Source: Haloquadratum sp. J07HQX50 (GTDB taxonomy: Archaea > Halobacteriota > Halobacteria > Halobacteriales > Haloferacaceae). From it: 5,665 bases of DNA. The notes beneath the pieces are model-generated. The model had not been told where the DNA came from. It made no database searches and worked only from the letters and a program-made list of their open reading frames with translations. Below are positions 1-5,665 of this stretch, piece by piece (position 1 is the stretch's first letter; every line of letters starts with the position of its first letter). The stretch spans positions 867,893 to 873,557 of the forward strand of contig KE356563.1 of NCBI GenBank assembly GCA_000416005.1, given 5' to 3'. Both the position numbers and the translations under genes were made by a program.

Positions 1-212
1 TCATTCAATATAGACTCACCGTACTCTTGATACTCTCGGCGAATTTCTTCTTCGTCATCGCGAAGTGCAACAGCACGTGGCGCACCAGGGAGGCTGATGA
101 CATACAACCCGTGAACCGTGGAACCTACTTCGGCGGCTAGTTCTATGCCATGTTCAACGCCTTTATCTGCCTCTTTGGTTCCATCATACGGCAGCAACAT
201 ATCATTGTACAT
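1..212 (-). CDS. UspA-family universal stress protein, N-terminal part (3' end beyond the left edge)
   Basis: The minus-strand frame opens with ATG at 212 and runs without a stop to the window edge, giving 70 complete codons. The protein begins MYNDMLLPYDGTKEADKGVE, the typical first beta strand of the Usp fold (hydrophobic strand, P-x-D-G-[ST]). An amphipathic helix (EHGIELAAEVG) and a second strand (TVHGLYVI) follow, matching the usual 'A-x-H-x-L-x-V-V' pattern. The Asp at residue 10 sits where family members contact the nucleotide. Full-length members are about 140-150 residues, so roughly half is missing, including the C-terminal G-2x-G-9x-G-[ST] ATP-binding motif that would tell ATP-binding from non-binding types. 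Usp proteins are cytoplasmic, usually dimeric, and tied to stress or nutrient signalling; no specific role can be given here. It lies codirectionally downstream of the ammonia-lyase but has its own TATA-like element, so it is probably a separate transcript. The start is supported by family alignment and promoter distance; no Shine-Dalgarno sequence precedes it. Confidence 0.88.
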   Translation of the reverse strand, partial: MYNDMLLPYDGTKEADKGVEHGIELAAEVGSTVHGLYVISLPGAPRAVALRDDEEEIRREYQEYGESILN

Positions 213-242
213 AGTTAACGTATTAGAGTCATACGATACCAA

Positions 243-258
243 TTTAAAATAATTTTCG
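243..258 (-). promoter_or_regulatory. Probable archaeal promoter (BRE/TATA) of the Usp gene
   Basis: Read on the minus strand this stretch is CGAAAATTATTTTAAA: a purine-rich BRE-like CGAAA followed by an AT-only box. The box lies about 31-40 nt before the ATG at 212. With the usual TATA-to-start spacing of about 26 nt, transcription would begin only some 5-10 nt before the ATG, so the mRNA would be leaderless or nearly so. That fits the lack of a Shine-Dalgarno sequence there. The run is also the most AT-rich part of the gap and may overlap the 3' end of the upstream transcript. Assigned by pattern and spacing only. Confidence 0.5.
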
Positions 259-294
259 CCAAAGATCAGCAATATACTCTGTGCCAGGTCAAAT

Positions 295-1551
295 TCACCC
301 AGAAATGGCGACATTTTCGACTGGATACCCAGCCGACTCTATCGAGGTAATAATCGTATCAGCATGTTCAGACCCACTCGTCTCGATATTAAAGATCAAG
401 AACGCCTCACCAATATCGAGATCTTGGATTGAACGTTCATGTCGAACATCATGGATATTCGCATCATGATCGGCGATTACGCCTGAAATGTCCTCTAAAA
501 CACCGGGGGCATCGTCGATTCGAATTTGTAATCGTAGTCGTTGCTCACGGGCGGTAAGAGCATGATCGAGGATCTCTCTGAGTCGGGTCATGTCAAGATT
601 TCCGCCACAGAGAACTGGCATGACTGTCTCTCCAGAGACATCAGTCTGGTCACTCAGCAGAGCGGCTACAGACGCTGCGCCAGCACCCTCAACGACCTGC
701 TTTGCACGTTCAATGAGGAGCAGAATTGCCTGGGCAATTTCGGTGTCACTCACCGTGATGACCTCATCAACGTTTTCCTGTATGAGCGAGAACGTTTGTT
801 CTGAGATACCACCAGTTGCAATACCATCGGCGATCGTATCAACTCGATTCAACGTAACCGGGTGGTCTTTTGCTAAACTTTTGATGACTGTTTCGGCACC
901 ATCAGCCTGGACTCCGATAACTCTGGTCTCTGGAGAGAGATGCTTAATTGCAGTCGATATTCCCCCAATCAAACCACCGCCACCAATGGGGACGACCACA
1001 GTATCCGCATGTGGCAGGTCGTGATACATCTCGATACCAAGGGTTCCCTGCCCTGCGATAATCGCTGCATCGTCAAACGCGTGGACAAACTCTGCTGTGC
1101 TGTCCTCAGCAGCCTGCTTGGCATGCATCATTGTCTCTTGGAAGTCGTGTCCGACTAATCTCACACTCGCTCCATAGCCACGCGTTGCATCCACTTTTGT
1201 TTGTGGAGCATCGGTCGGCATAAATATCTCCGCTTCTGCGTCACACTTCGTTGCTGCTAAAGCAACCCCCTGTGCGTGATTGCCAGCACTTGCTGCGACA
1301 AAGGAGTTCGTTCCATTTGCTGTCGATTGTTTAATTTTGTTGTACGCTCCACGCGTCTTGAATGACCCAGTCCACTGCAGATGTTCCATCTTGAGATGAA
1401 TCTCCGCATTGAGCATCTGTCCAAGCGAAGTGCTTTGCTCAATCGGCGTTGACTTCACGACTGATTCATCAGTCAGTCGTTCCCGTGCACGCTGAATATC
1501 GACGTAATCGATCGGTAGTGATTGTGTTGAGCTTATTTCGGTATCGCTCAC
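295..1551 (-). CDS. ilvA: Threonine (or serine) ammonia-lyase, PLP-dependent, medium form with ACT domain
   Basis: A 418-residue cytoplasmic fold-type II PLP enzyme. The family removes ammonia from L-threonine to give 2-oxobutanoate, the first step to isoleucine or a catabolic step, and many members also convert L-serine to pyruvate. Visible motifs are GSFKTRGA at residues 62-69 with Lys65 as the PLP Schiff-base lysine, SAGNHAQG at 88-95 (cofactor ring contact), GGGGLIGG at 190-197 (phosphate-binding loop), and VLCGGNLD at 313-320, where Cys315 replaces the more usual Ser facing the PLP pyridine nitrogen. A single ACT domain occupies about 339-415 (DAPGVLEDIS, then ANIHDVRHER, ending ESAGYPVENV). 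This is the layout of the 'medium form' threonine ammonia-lyases of about 400 residues, not the 500-residue form with a doubled regulatory domain. The start is GTG at 1551, fixed by a strong Shine-Dalgarno sequence 6 nt upstream. It follows the flavin/GcvT oxidoreductase by 57 nt and is probably cotranscribed with it. This hints at serine or threonine catabolism rather than isoleucine synthesis, but the substrate is not decided by sequence. Confidence 0.93.
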   Translation of the reverse strand: MSDTEISSTQSLPIDYVDIQRARERLTDESVVKSTPIEQSTSLGQMLNAEIHLKMEHLQWTGSFKTRGAYNKIKQSTANGTNSFVAASAGNHAQGVALAATKCDAEAEIFMPTDAPQTKVDATRGYGASVRLVGHDFQETMMHAKQAAEDSTAEFVHAFDDAAIIAGQGTLGIEMYHDLPHADTVVVPIGGGGLIGGISTAIKHLSPETRVIGVQADGAETVIKSLAKDHPVTLNRVDTIADGIATGGISEQTFSLIQENVDEVITVSDTEIAQAILLLIERAKQVVEGAGAASVAALLSDQTDVSGETVMPVLCGGNLDMTRLREILDHALTAREQRLRLQIRIDDAPGVLEDISGVIADHDANIHDVRHERSIQDLDIGEAFLIFNIETSGSEHADTIITSIESAGYPVENVAISG

Positions 1552-1557
1552 AGTACC

Positions 1558-1565
1558 TCACCTCC
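1558..1565 (-). promoter_or_regulatory. ilvA: Strong Shine-Dalgarno sequence of the ammonia-lyase gene
   Basis: On the minus strand this reads GGAGGTGA, a near-perfect complement of the 3' end of archaeal 16S rRNA, with 6 nt between it and the GTG at 1551. It settles the start on GTG; the next in-frame ATG is codon 46 and would remove part of the fold. A leadered start here, against a leaderless-looking start on the gene before it, indicates that this gene is translated from inside a longer mRNA. Confidence 0.8.
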
Positions 1566-1608
1566 GGTGGGTATCAGTCCGTGAGATCGTTCTGTATGCA
1601 TATGAGTC

Positions 1609-4161
1609 TCATTGAGTGACTTTCTCTCGGGCTGCATCATACAGTGGTTCATCACGAACAGTAGCGTCGTACTCTTGACCTTCGCATTGGATTGTTACCG
1701 ATGTGCCTGGTTTTGCGACTGAGGCGGGTAGGTAGGTATACGCTATCGAGGCGTCAACACTATATCCGTAACTACCGGCTTGGACATACCCTTTCACTGA
1801 GCCATCGTGTGAGACAGGTCGGCCGCTCAACATAATGTCAGTCGAATTATCAACCGTGAGTGGTGTGATTTTGTTCTGAGGCTGTCTCTGTGCTTGATTA
1901 TCTAACGCAGCTTGACCAATAAAGTCCGTCTCCATATCGACAGCAAACGGTAGTCCTGCTTCGAACGGATTAACGTCGGTATCGATGTCAGTTCCCCAGA
2001 GTCGATATCCTTTTTCTAAGCGCATTGACTCAAGAGCACCATCACCCATCGGTCTAATATCAAGGTCTTGGCCGGCATCCCATAGGGTCTCCCAGAGACG
2101 AGCACCGTACTCTACTGGTGCCCACAGTTCCCAGCCTAACTCACCGACGTAGGATACGCGCAGTGCTGTTACTGGAACTTCACCAACATACAGTTGCTTA
2201 GCGTTGAAATATGGGAATTCATCATTAGACACATCAGCGTCTGTGCATCGCTGCAAGAGCAACCGAGAGTCAGGACCCCACAATCCAATAGTACTCTTGG
2301 CGCCTTCTTCAATATTAACTGCGACAGTTTCTGGAGCATGCGACTTGAGCCATGACCCATGTATCTGTGGAGAACTTCCGCCTCCAGTCGTAACCATATA
2401 TTTGGTATCAGTGATTTTAACCACGGTCACGTCGCCAAGGATACCACCACCTTGATTCAAAAGCAGTGAATATCGAACATCGCCAACATCAAGCGAAATA
2501 TCATTGCTGCACATGCGCTGCAGGAATGAACCTGCATCTGTGCCTTCGATCATGATACTGCTGAATGAGCTCATATCGTAGAGCGAAACCGCCTCGCGCG
2601 TGTGAAGATGTTCGGCAGCTTCGATACGTGAACGGTTAATGGCCTGCCACCCATCTTGTGCTGGTATCTTGTCTTCGTATCGCTCTAATAGGTCCTCGTT
2701 GCTCGCATACCATCGTGCAGACTCCCACCCACCGCTGTGGGTAAACTCCGCACCAAGATTATCCTGCTGAGCATGGAATGGGCTTCGACGGAGGCCGCGG
2801 TGTGATGACGATTGCCATCGGGGTTCAACGATAGAGTATACTTGCTGATATCGTTTGGCACCTTTGTCAACGAAATAGTCTTTCTCGCCGACATGCGGGG
2901 CAAATCGCTCAACATGAATCGCGCTGCTATCGATGCGCTGTCCATCTAATTGAGGAACACCCGTTTCCATCCACTCTGCCAATATGTTTCCGTATCCACC
3001 GGAGTGTGTCCACCAGATAGCGAGTGCACTCCAAAGCCCATCGACATCGGTGAGTGGTCCAAGTGCTGGCATTCCATCTGGAGTAAAGACGAAAATGCCA
3101 TTCTCGGTCGCCATGTATCCCTGATTTTCGACGGCGGGCAGTAGTGTTTCAAACGCTTCCTGCGCGGATTTCTCTCGGTTCGGATGTGTTGGTTGCTCCC
3201 AATGCTTGGGTGTAAATGGATTCACAGACGCTTGCTCGTCTGCTGAATTCGTCCCCATCTGATCAGGGTCAACCGACAAGGACTCATGATTGTATGAGCC
3301 TAATCCGATGGAGTTACCATGCGTACGGAAATAGAGCGAATTGTCTTGGTCTCGACCGACTGGCAGAGTTGGGCCTTCACTCATCACCTCCTGAATGTCC
3401 CGATTGCCAGGTATCTCTAATCCTGTCGTATTATTCCCGATGCTTGAGGATTCATTTGAAAGTTCAGTGAGCGGTTCGGTGACGACATACTGGTGTTCGA
3501 CAGGTGCTATTGGAAGGTCAATATCAGCGAGTTGTGCTGTCTGATACCCCCAGTTATTGGTCGCAATCACACACCGTTCACACTCGATATTGCCACGATC
3601 TGTAATGACACGGCTCATTGACTGCTTGTCTGTCTCTAAGTCAATGACTTGGGTATGACCAAAGAACCGTCCATCTGTGTGCTCGCGATACCACTCTAGT
3701 GCGGCGATCCCATCAACTCTCCCATCAGTCGGGGAGTAATATCCACCTAATATCTCGGAGCTATCAACGAGTGGTAATCGCTCTGAAACTTCTGATGGTG
3801 AGAGAAGCGTCGGGTTCGGTAGTCCGTACGACTTCGCCCACTCAACTCGTCGCTGCAGGAAATCCATTCGTTGTTCACTTCTTGCTACTTCGATTCCACC
3901 CACTTCATCATATACTCCAGCGTCGGAGAGAAGACGTGAAGTATAATATGCAGTCTTGGTTTGAATCTTTGATGGAGATGTCTGAAACATAATCCCTGGT
4001 GCGTGAACAGAAGATCCTCCAGTGACTGGTAGCGGTCCCTGATCGAGAACAAGTATGTCCTCAGCGCCAAGTTCACTTAGATGATATGCGACTGAGCTTC
4101 CCACGGCACCGGCACCGATAATCACAGTGTGCGCTTGGCCCGGCAGTTCGGTTGAACTCAT
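1609..4161 (-). CDS. FAD-dependent dimethylglycine/sarcosine dehydrogenase-type oxidoreductase with GcvT-like folate domain
   Basis: An 850-residue protein, close to the ~830-860 usual for dimethylglycine/sarcosine dehydrogenases. The N-terminal D-amino-acid-oxidase-type FAD domain (about 11-400) starts with GAGAVG at 16-21 and Asp40 at the end of beta strand 2. Next comes TGGSSVHAPG at 47-56, where His53 matches the histidine that carries covalent FAD in mammalian dimethylglycine dehydrogenase (TAGSTWHAAG). PVEHQYVVT at 220-228 and TPDGMPALGP at 360-369 are also family signatures. A short FAO-type linker domain (about 403-458) leads to a GcvT-like aminomethyltransferase region (about 460-742) with GGGILGDVTV (Asp577), SYVGELGWEL (670-679) and RLEKGYRLWG (714-723), then a GcvT C-terminal barrel (about 762-842). 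The family oxidises an N-methyl group with FAD and transfers the one-carbon unit to tetrahydrofolate; electrons go to ETF or oxygen. There is no signal peptide or membrane segment, so it is cytoplasmic. The start ATG at 4161 lies just before the Rossmann fold and about 35 nt from a TATA box. Residues ~231-265 hold a Ser/Asn-rich insertion. Dimethylglycine, sarcosine or a related methylamine could be the substrate. Confidence 0.9.
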   Translation of the reverse strand: MSSTELPGQAHTVIIGAGAVGSSVAYHLSELGAEDILVLDQGPLPVTGGSSVHAPGIMFQTSPSKIQTKTAYYTSRLLSDAGVYDEVGGIEVARSEQRMDFLQRRVEWAKSYGLPNPTLLSPSEVSERLPLVDSSEILGGYYSPTDGRVDGIAALEWYREHTDGRFFGHTQVIDLETDKQSMSRVITDRGNIECERCVIATNNWGYQTAQLADIDLPIAPVEHQYVVTEPLTELSNESSSIGNNTTGLEIPGNRDIQEVMSEGPTLPVGRDQDNSLYFRTHGNSIGLGSYNHESLSVDPDQMGTNSADEQASVNPFTPKHWEQPTHPNREKSAQEAFETLLPAVENQGYMATENGIFVFTPDGMPALGPLTDVDGLWSALAIWWTHSGGYGNILAEWMETGVPQLDGQRIDSSAIHVERFAPHVGEKDYFVDKGAKRYQQVYSIVEPRWQSSSHRGLRRSPFHAQQDNLGAEFTHSGGWESARWYASNEDLLERYEDKIPAQDGWQAINRSRIEAAEHLHTREAVSLYDMSSFSSIMIEGTDAGSFLQRMCSNDISLDVGDVRYSLLLNQGGGILGDVTVVKITDTKYMVTTGGGSSPQIHGSWLKSHAPETVAVNIEEGAKSTIGLWGPDSRLLLQRCTDADVSNDEFPYFNAKQLYVGEVPVTALRVSYVGELGWELWAPVEYGARLWETLWDAGQDLDIRPMGDGALESMRLEKGYRLWGTDIDTDVNPFEAGLPFAVDMETDFIGQAALDNQAQRQPQNKITPLTVDNSTDIMLSGRPVSHDGSVKGYVQAGSYGYSVDASIAYTYLPASVAKPGTSVTIQCEGQEYDATVRDEPLYDAAREKVTQ

Positions 4162-4188
4162 TGGTGATAACTCACAATGATTTTGTCA

Positions 4189-4200
4189 CGGATATAAATA
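4189..4200 (-). promoter_or_regulatory. Probable TATA box of the complete oxidoreductase gene (and likely of the ammonia-lyase)
   Basis: The minus strand reads TATTTATATCCG, centred about 34 nt before the ATG at 4161. This is the expected place for a haloarchaeal TATA box that drives a leaderless or very short-leader transcript. No Shine-Dalgarno sequence lies between box and ATG (GTGAGTTATCACC), which agrees with leaderless initiation. It is the best promoter candidate in the 188-nt gap between the two paralogues, so the complete copy probably has its own transcription start and does not depend only on read-through from the upstream paralogue. Pattern and spacing are the only evidence. Confidence 0.55.
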
Positions 4201-4349
4201 CAACGGTGAGAGCAACGAACAGGCGAAATTCTTCACTTTCAGCCACTCAGGCGTGAAAAACCATTTCGAGGTAATAAACTAGGACGTGGATTCACACAAT
4301 ATAGCAACGATTTGATAGGTAGAGGAAGTATGTATTCCGAGGGACGGCG

Positions 4350-5665
4350 CTATACGAGTGGTTCCTCTCGGACAGTTGCTGTGTAGCGGGTGCCTTCAAA
4401 CAGGATATCAACAGATGTGCCCGGATCCGTGTACGCAGGCGGCAAATATGCGTATGCAACACAAGACCCGACGGTATATCCATATTCTGCACTATGGACG
4501 TATCCTAATGATTCATCTCCATCAAGAACAGGACGATTGTCTAAGATTGCTGCATCTGGGTCATCAAGAGTCAGACAAGCAACTTCCTTCGCGGGTGTAC
4601 CCCCATCAGCGGTTGCTGCTATCCGTTTGGTAAGTGCGTCCTTGCCAATAAATTCAGTGTCGTAATCAACCGCCCACTCAAGACCTGCTGTTTTCGGAGT
4701 ATGCTCGGTGTGTAGGTCCTCACCCCACAGGCGGAATCCTTTTTCAATACGGAGCGCATTCAGCGCACCATTTCCGTATGGCCGGAGTCCATATGATTCA
4801 CCTGCATCAAGTAAGATCTCCCATAACTGCTCTCCATACTCCGATGGAGTGTACAGCTCCCATCCGAGTTCACCAGCATATGACACTCGAAGCGCCCGTA
4901 CAGGGACATTCCTCACATAGAATTCTTGCGTGGTAAAGAATGGGAATGCCTCGTCTGAGAGATCAACGTTAGTGACCTCCGACAGGACCCTTCGTGCATT
5001 CGGGCCCGTACACACCATTGCAGCGTAACTTGAGGTTACATCATTCACGACAACATTGGCCGGCGACTGGTTTCGGACCCATGCCACGTGATTGTTTCCA
5101 ACCTCACGTCCGGTAGTGAGTACAAGATACCTATCTGTGTCGGTTCGTGTGACTGTTACATCGGCTCGAACACCACCTCCCTCATTACACATCAAGGTGT
5201 ACTTGATCTCACCAACATCTATATTCATATTGTTTGTACACAGCCGCTGGATGAATTCAGGTGCGCTACTCCCGATGACTTCCATCTTATTGAAAGAGGT
5301 CATATCATGAAGCCCGACGTTCTCACGAACATTCAGCGCCTCTGCCCCCTCTATTGGAGACCAGTACTTTCCTTCCCATCCATTTCGAGACGGGATCTGA
5401 TCCTCATACCGGTCAACTAAATCTGCGTTTGACTCGAACCACTGTGGCTCTTCCCACCCGGCTTCAGCCCACAGTTCCGCATCAAGTTCTTTATGCGTGT
5501 GATACATCGGTGTTCGACGAATATTCCGTTGTTTGTCTGTCCAGACCCACTTCGGGTGCATGGCGTTGTAGACGATGCGGTACTCTTCGGCGCCAATGTC
5601 TCGTGCAAAATCCCAGCTTCCTTCATGTTCATCAAATCGGTTCACATTGCACTCAGAGAGATCGA
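4350..5665 (-). CDS. Second dimethylglycine/sarcosine dehydrogenase-type protein, C-terminal half (5' end beyond the right edge)
   Basis: The minus-strand frame ends at TAG (4350-4352) and stays open to the window edge, giving 438 complete codons. A GTG codon at 5643-5645 is in frame but is unlikely to be the true start: the codons before it (DLSECN) still align with residues 411-416 of the neighbouring paralogue, inside the linker after its FAD domain. A full gene with an N-terminal FAD domain outside the window is therefore inferred. Seen here are the rest of the FAO-type linker domain, then a GcvT-like region with GGGVRADVTV (Asp at 5160-5162), VSYAGELGWEL (4854-4886) and RIEKGFRLWG, and the GcvT C-terminal barrel ending TVREEPLV. 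Identity to the paralogue is about 58% by hand count over the best ~105 residues and lower elsewhere, so this is an old duplication. It deviates from the family where the P-x-E-A-G-L motif reads PKTAGL. It probably acts on a related N-methyl compound, possibly the step before or after that of the neighbour. Less likely, it is a GcvT-type demethylase of another methylated compound such as DMSP. Confidence 0.87.
   Translation of the reverse strand, partial: DLSECNVNRFDEHEGSWDFARDIGAEEYRIVYNAMHPKWVWTDKQRNIRRTPMYHTHKELDAELWAEAGWEEPQWFESNADLVDRYEDQIPSRNGWEGKYWSPIEGAEALNVRENVGLHDMTSFNKMEVIGSSAPEFIQRLCTNNMNIDVGEIKYTLMCNEGGGVRADVTVTRTDTDRYLVLTTGREVGNNHVAWVRNQSPANVVVNDVTSSYAAMVCTGPNARRVLSEVTNVDLSDEAFPFFTTQEFYVRNVPVRALRVSYAGELGWELYTPSEYGEQLWEILLDAGESYGLRPYGNGALNALRIEKGFRLWGEDLHTEHTPKTAGLEWAVDYDTEFIGKDALTKRIAATADGGTPAKEVACLTLDDPDAAILDNRPVLDGDESLGYVHSAEYGYTVGSCVAYAYLPPAYTDPGTSVDILFEGTRYTATVREEPLV

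Noticed and set aside
213..294. Possible small RNA or small gene between the ammonia-lyase and the Usp gene
   Set aside because: The gap is only 82 nt, is largely accounted for by the Usp promoter, and shows no stable hairpin or coding pattern.
590..1024. A 144-codon open frame on the plus strand, antisense to the ammonia-lyase
   Set aside because: It lies wholly opposite a well-supported gene, its product has no recognisable motif and is Ser/Thr/Pro-rich as codon shadows tend to be, and no start signals precede it.
3699..3992. A 97-codon plus-strand open frame opposite the FAD domain
   Set aside because: It is the antisense shadow of a conserved domain, with no family resemblance and no promoter or ribosome binding site pattern.
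4232..4260. Imperfect inverted repeat (TTCAC...GCC/GGC...GTGAA) next to five A residues in the gap between the two paralogues, considered as a terminator for the right-hand gene
   Set aside because: For minus-strand transcription the T run comes before the hairpin, the stem is short with a 5-nt one-sided bulge, and archaeal termination does not need a hairpin. Five T residues alone are too weak to call.
4296..4306. A second AT-rich TATA-like stretch (minus strand GCTATATTGTG) in the same gap
   Set aside because: It lies about 140 nt from the ATG at 4161, with a better placed TATA box nearer the gene and no small gene between. Without start-site data it cannot be supported.
4350..5665. Reading the right-hand gene as a DMSP demethylase (DmdA)
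   Set aside because: DmdA is a stand-alone GcvT-type protein, while this frame continues upstream into linker sequence that matches the FAD-GcvT fusion next door, and its overall match to that paralogue is far stronger.

Overview
The window looks like haloarchaeal chromosomal DNA with unusually modest GC (roughly half, judged by eye). The evidence is the acidic (Asp/Glu-rich, Lys-poor) proteins, a TATA-type promoter about 35 nt before a start codon with no ribosome binding site (typical of leaderless archaeal mRNA), and relatively AT-rich codon choice. A low-GC square haloarchaeon of the Haloquadratum type is my best guess, but this rests on composition and style only, not on a database match.

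All four genes lie on the minus strand, so transcription runs from right to left. From the right edge they are: (1) the C-terminal half of a flavin- and folate-dependent methylamine oxidoreductase of the dimethylglycine/sarcosine dehydrogenase type, whose N-terminus is off the window (4350-5665); (2) a 188-nt promoter-bearing gap, then a complete 850-residue paralogue of the same family (1609-4161); (3) after 57 nt, a GTG-started, Shine-Dalgarno-preceded medium-form threonine/serine ammonia-lyase with a C-terminal ACT domain (295-1551); (4) after 82 nt containing its own promoter, the first 70 codons of a UspA-type universal stress protein running off the left edge (1-212). There is no gene-free stretch longer than 300 bases, and I see no RNA genes, CRISPR, insertion sequences or integration signals.

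The two large genes are tandem paralogues. The complete one joins an FAD-binding D-amino-acid-oxidase fold to a GcvT-like aminomethyltransferase fold; in this family the first half oxidises an N-methyl group and the second passes the one-carbon unit to tetrahydrofolate. Two such enzymes in series could strip dimethylglycine to sarcosine and then glycine, the lower part of choline/glycine-betaine breakdown. The ammonia-lyase, probably cotranscribed with the complete copy, could deaminate the serine formed from glycine plus a one-carbon unit to pyruvate, or act on threonine. This pathway reading is inference from gene order and family. The exact substrates cannot be read from the sequence.

Nothing here is a clearly unknown system. 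The points most worth a second look are the pairing of the deaminase with tandem demethylating enzymes, loss of a conserved Glu in the GcvT part of the right-hand copy, a Ser/Asn-rich insertion in the flavin domain of the left-hand copy, and the contrast between leaderless and Shine-Dalgarno-led starts within one probable operon.
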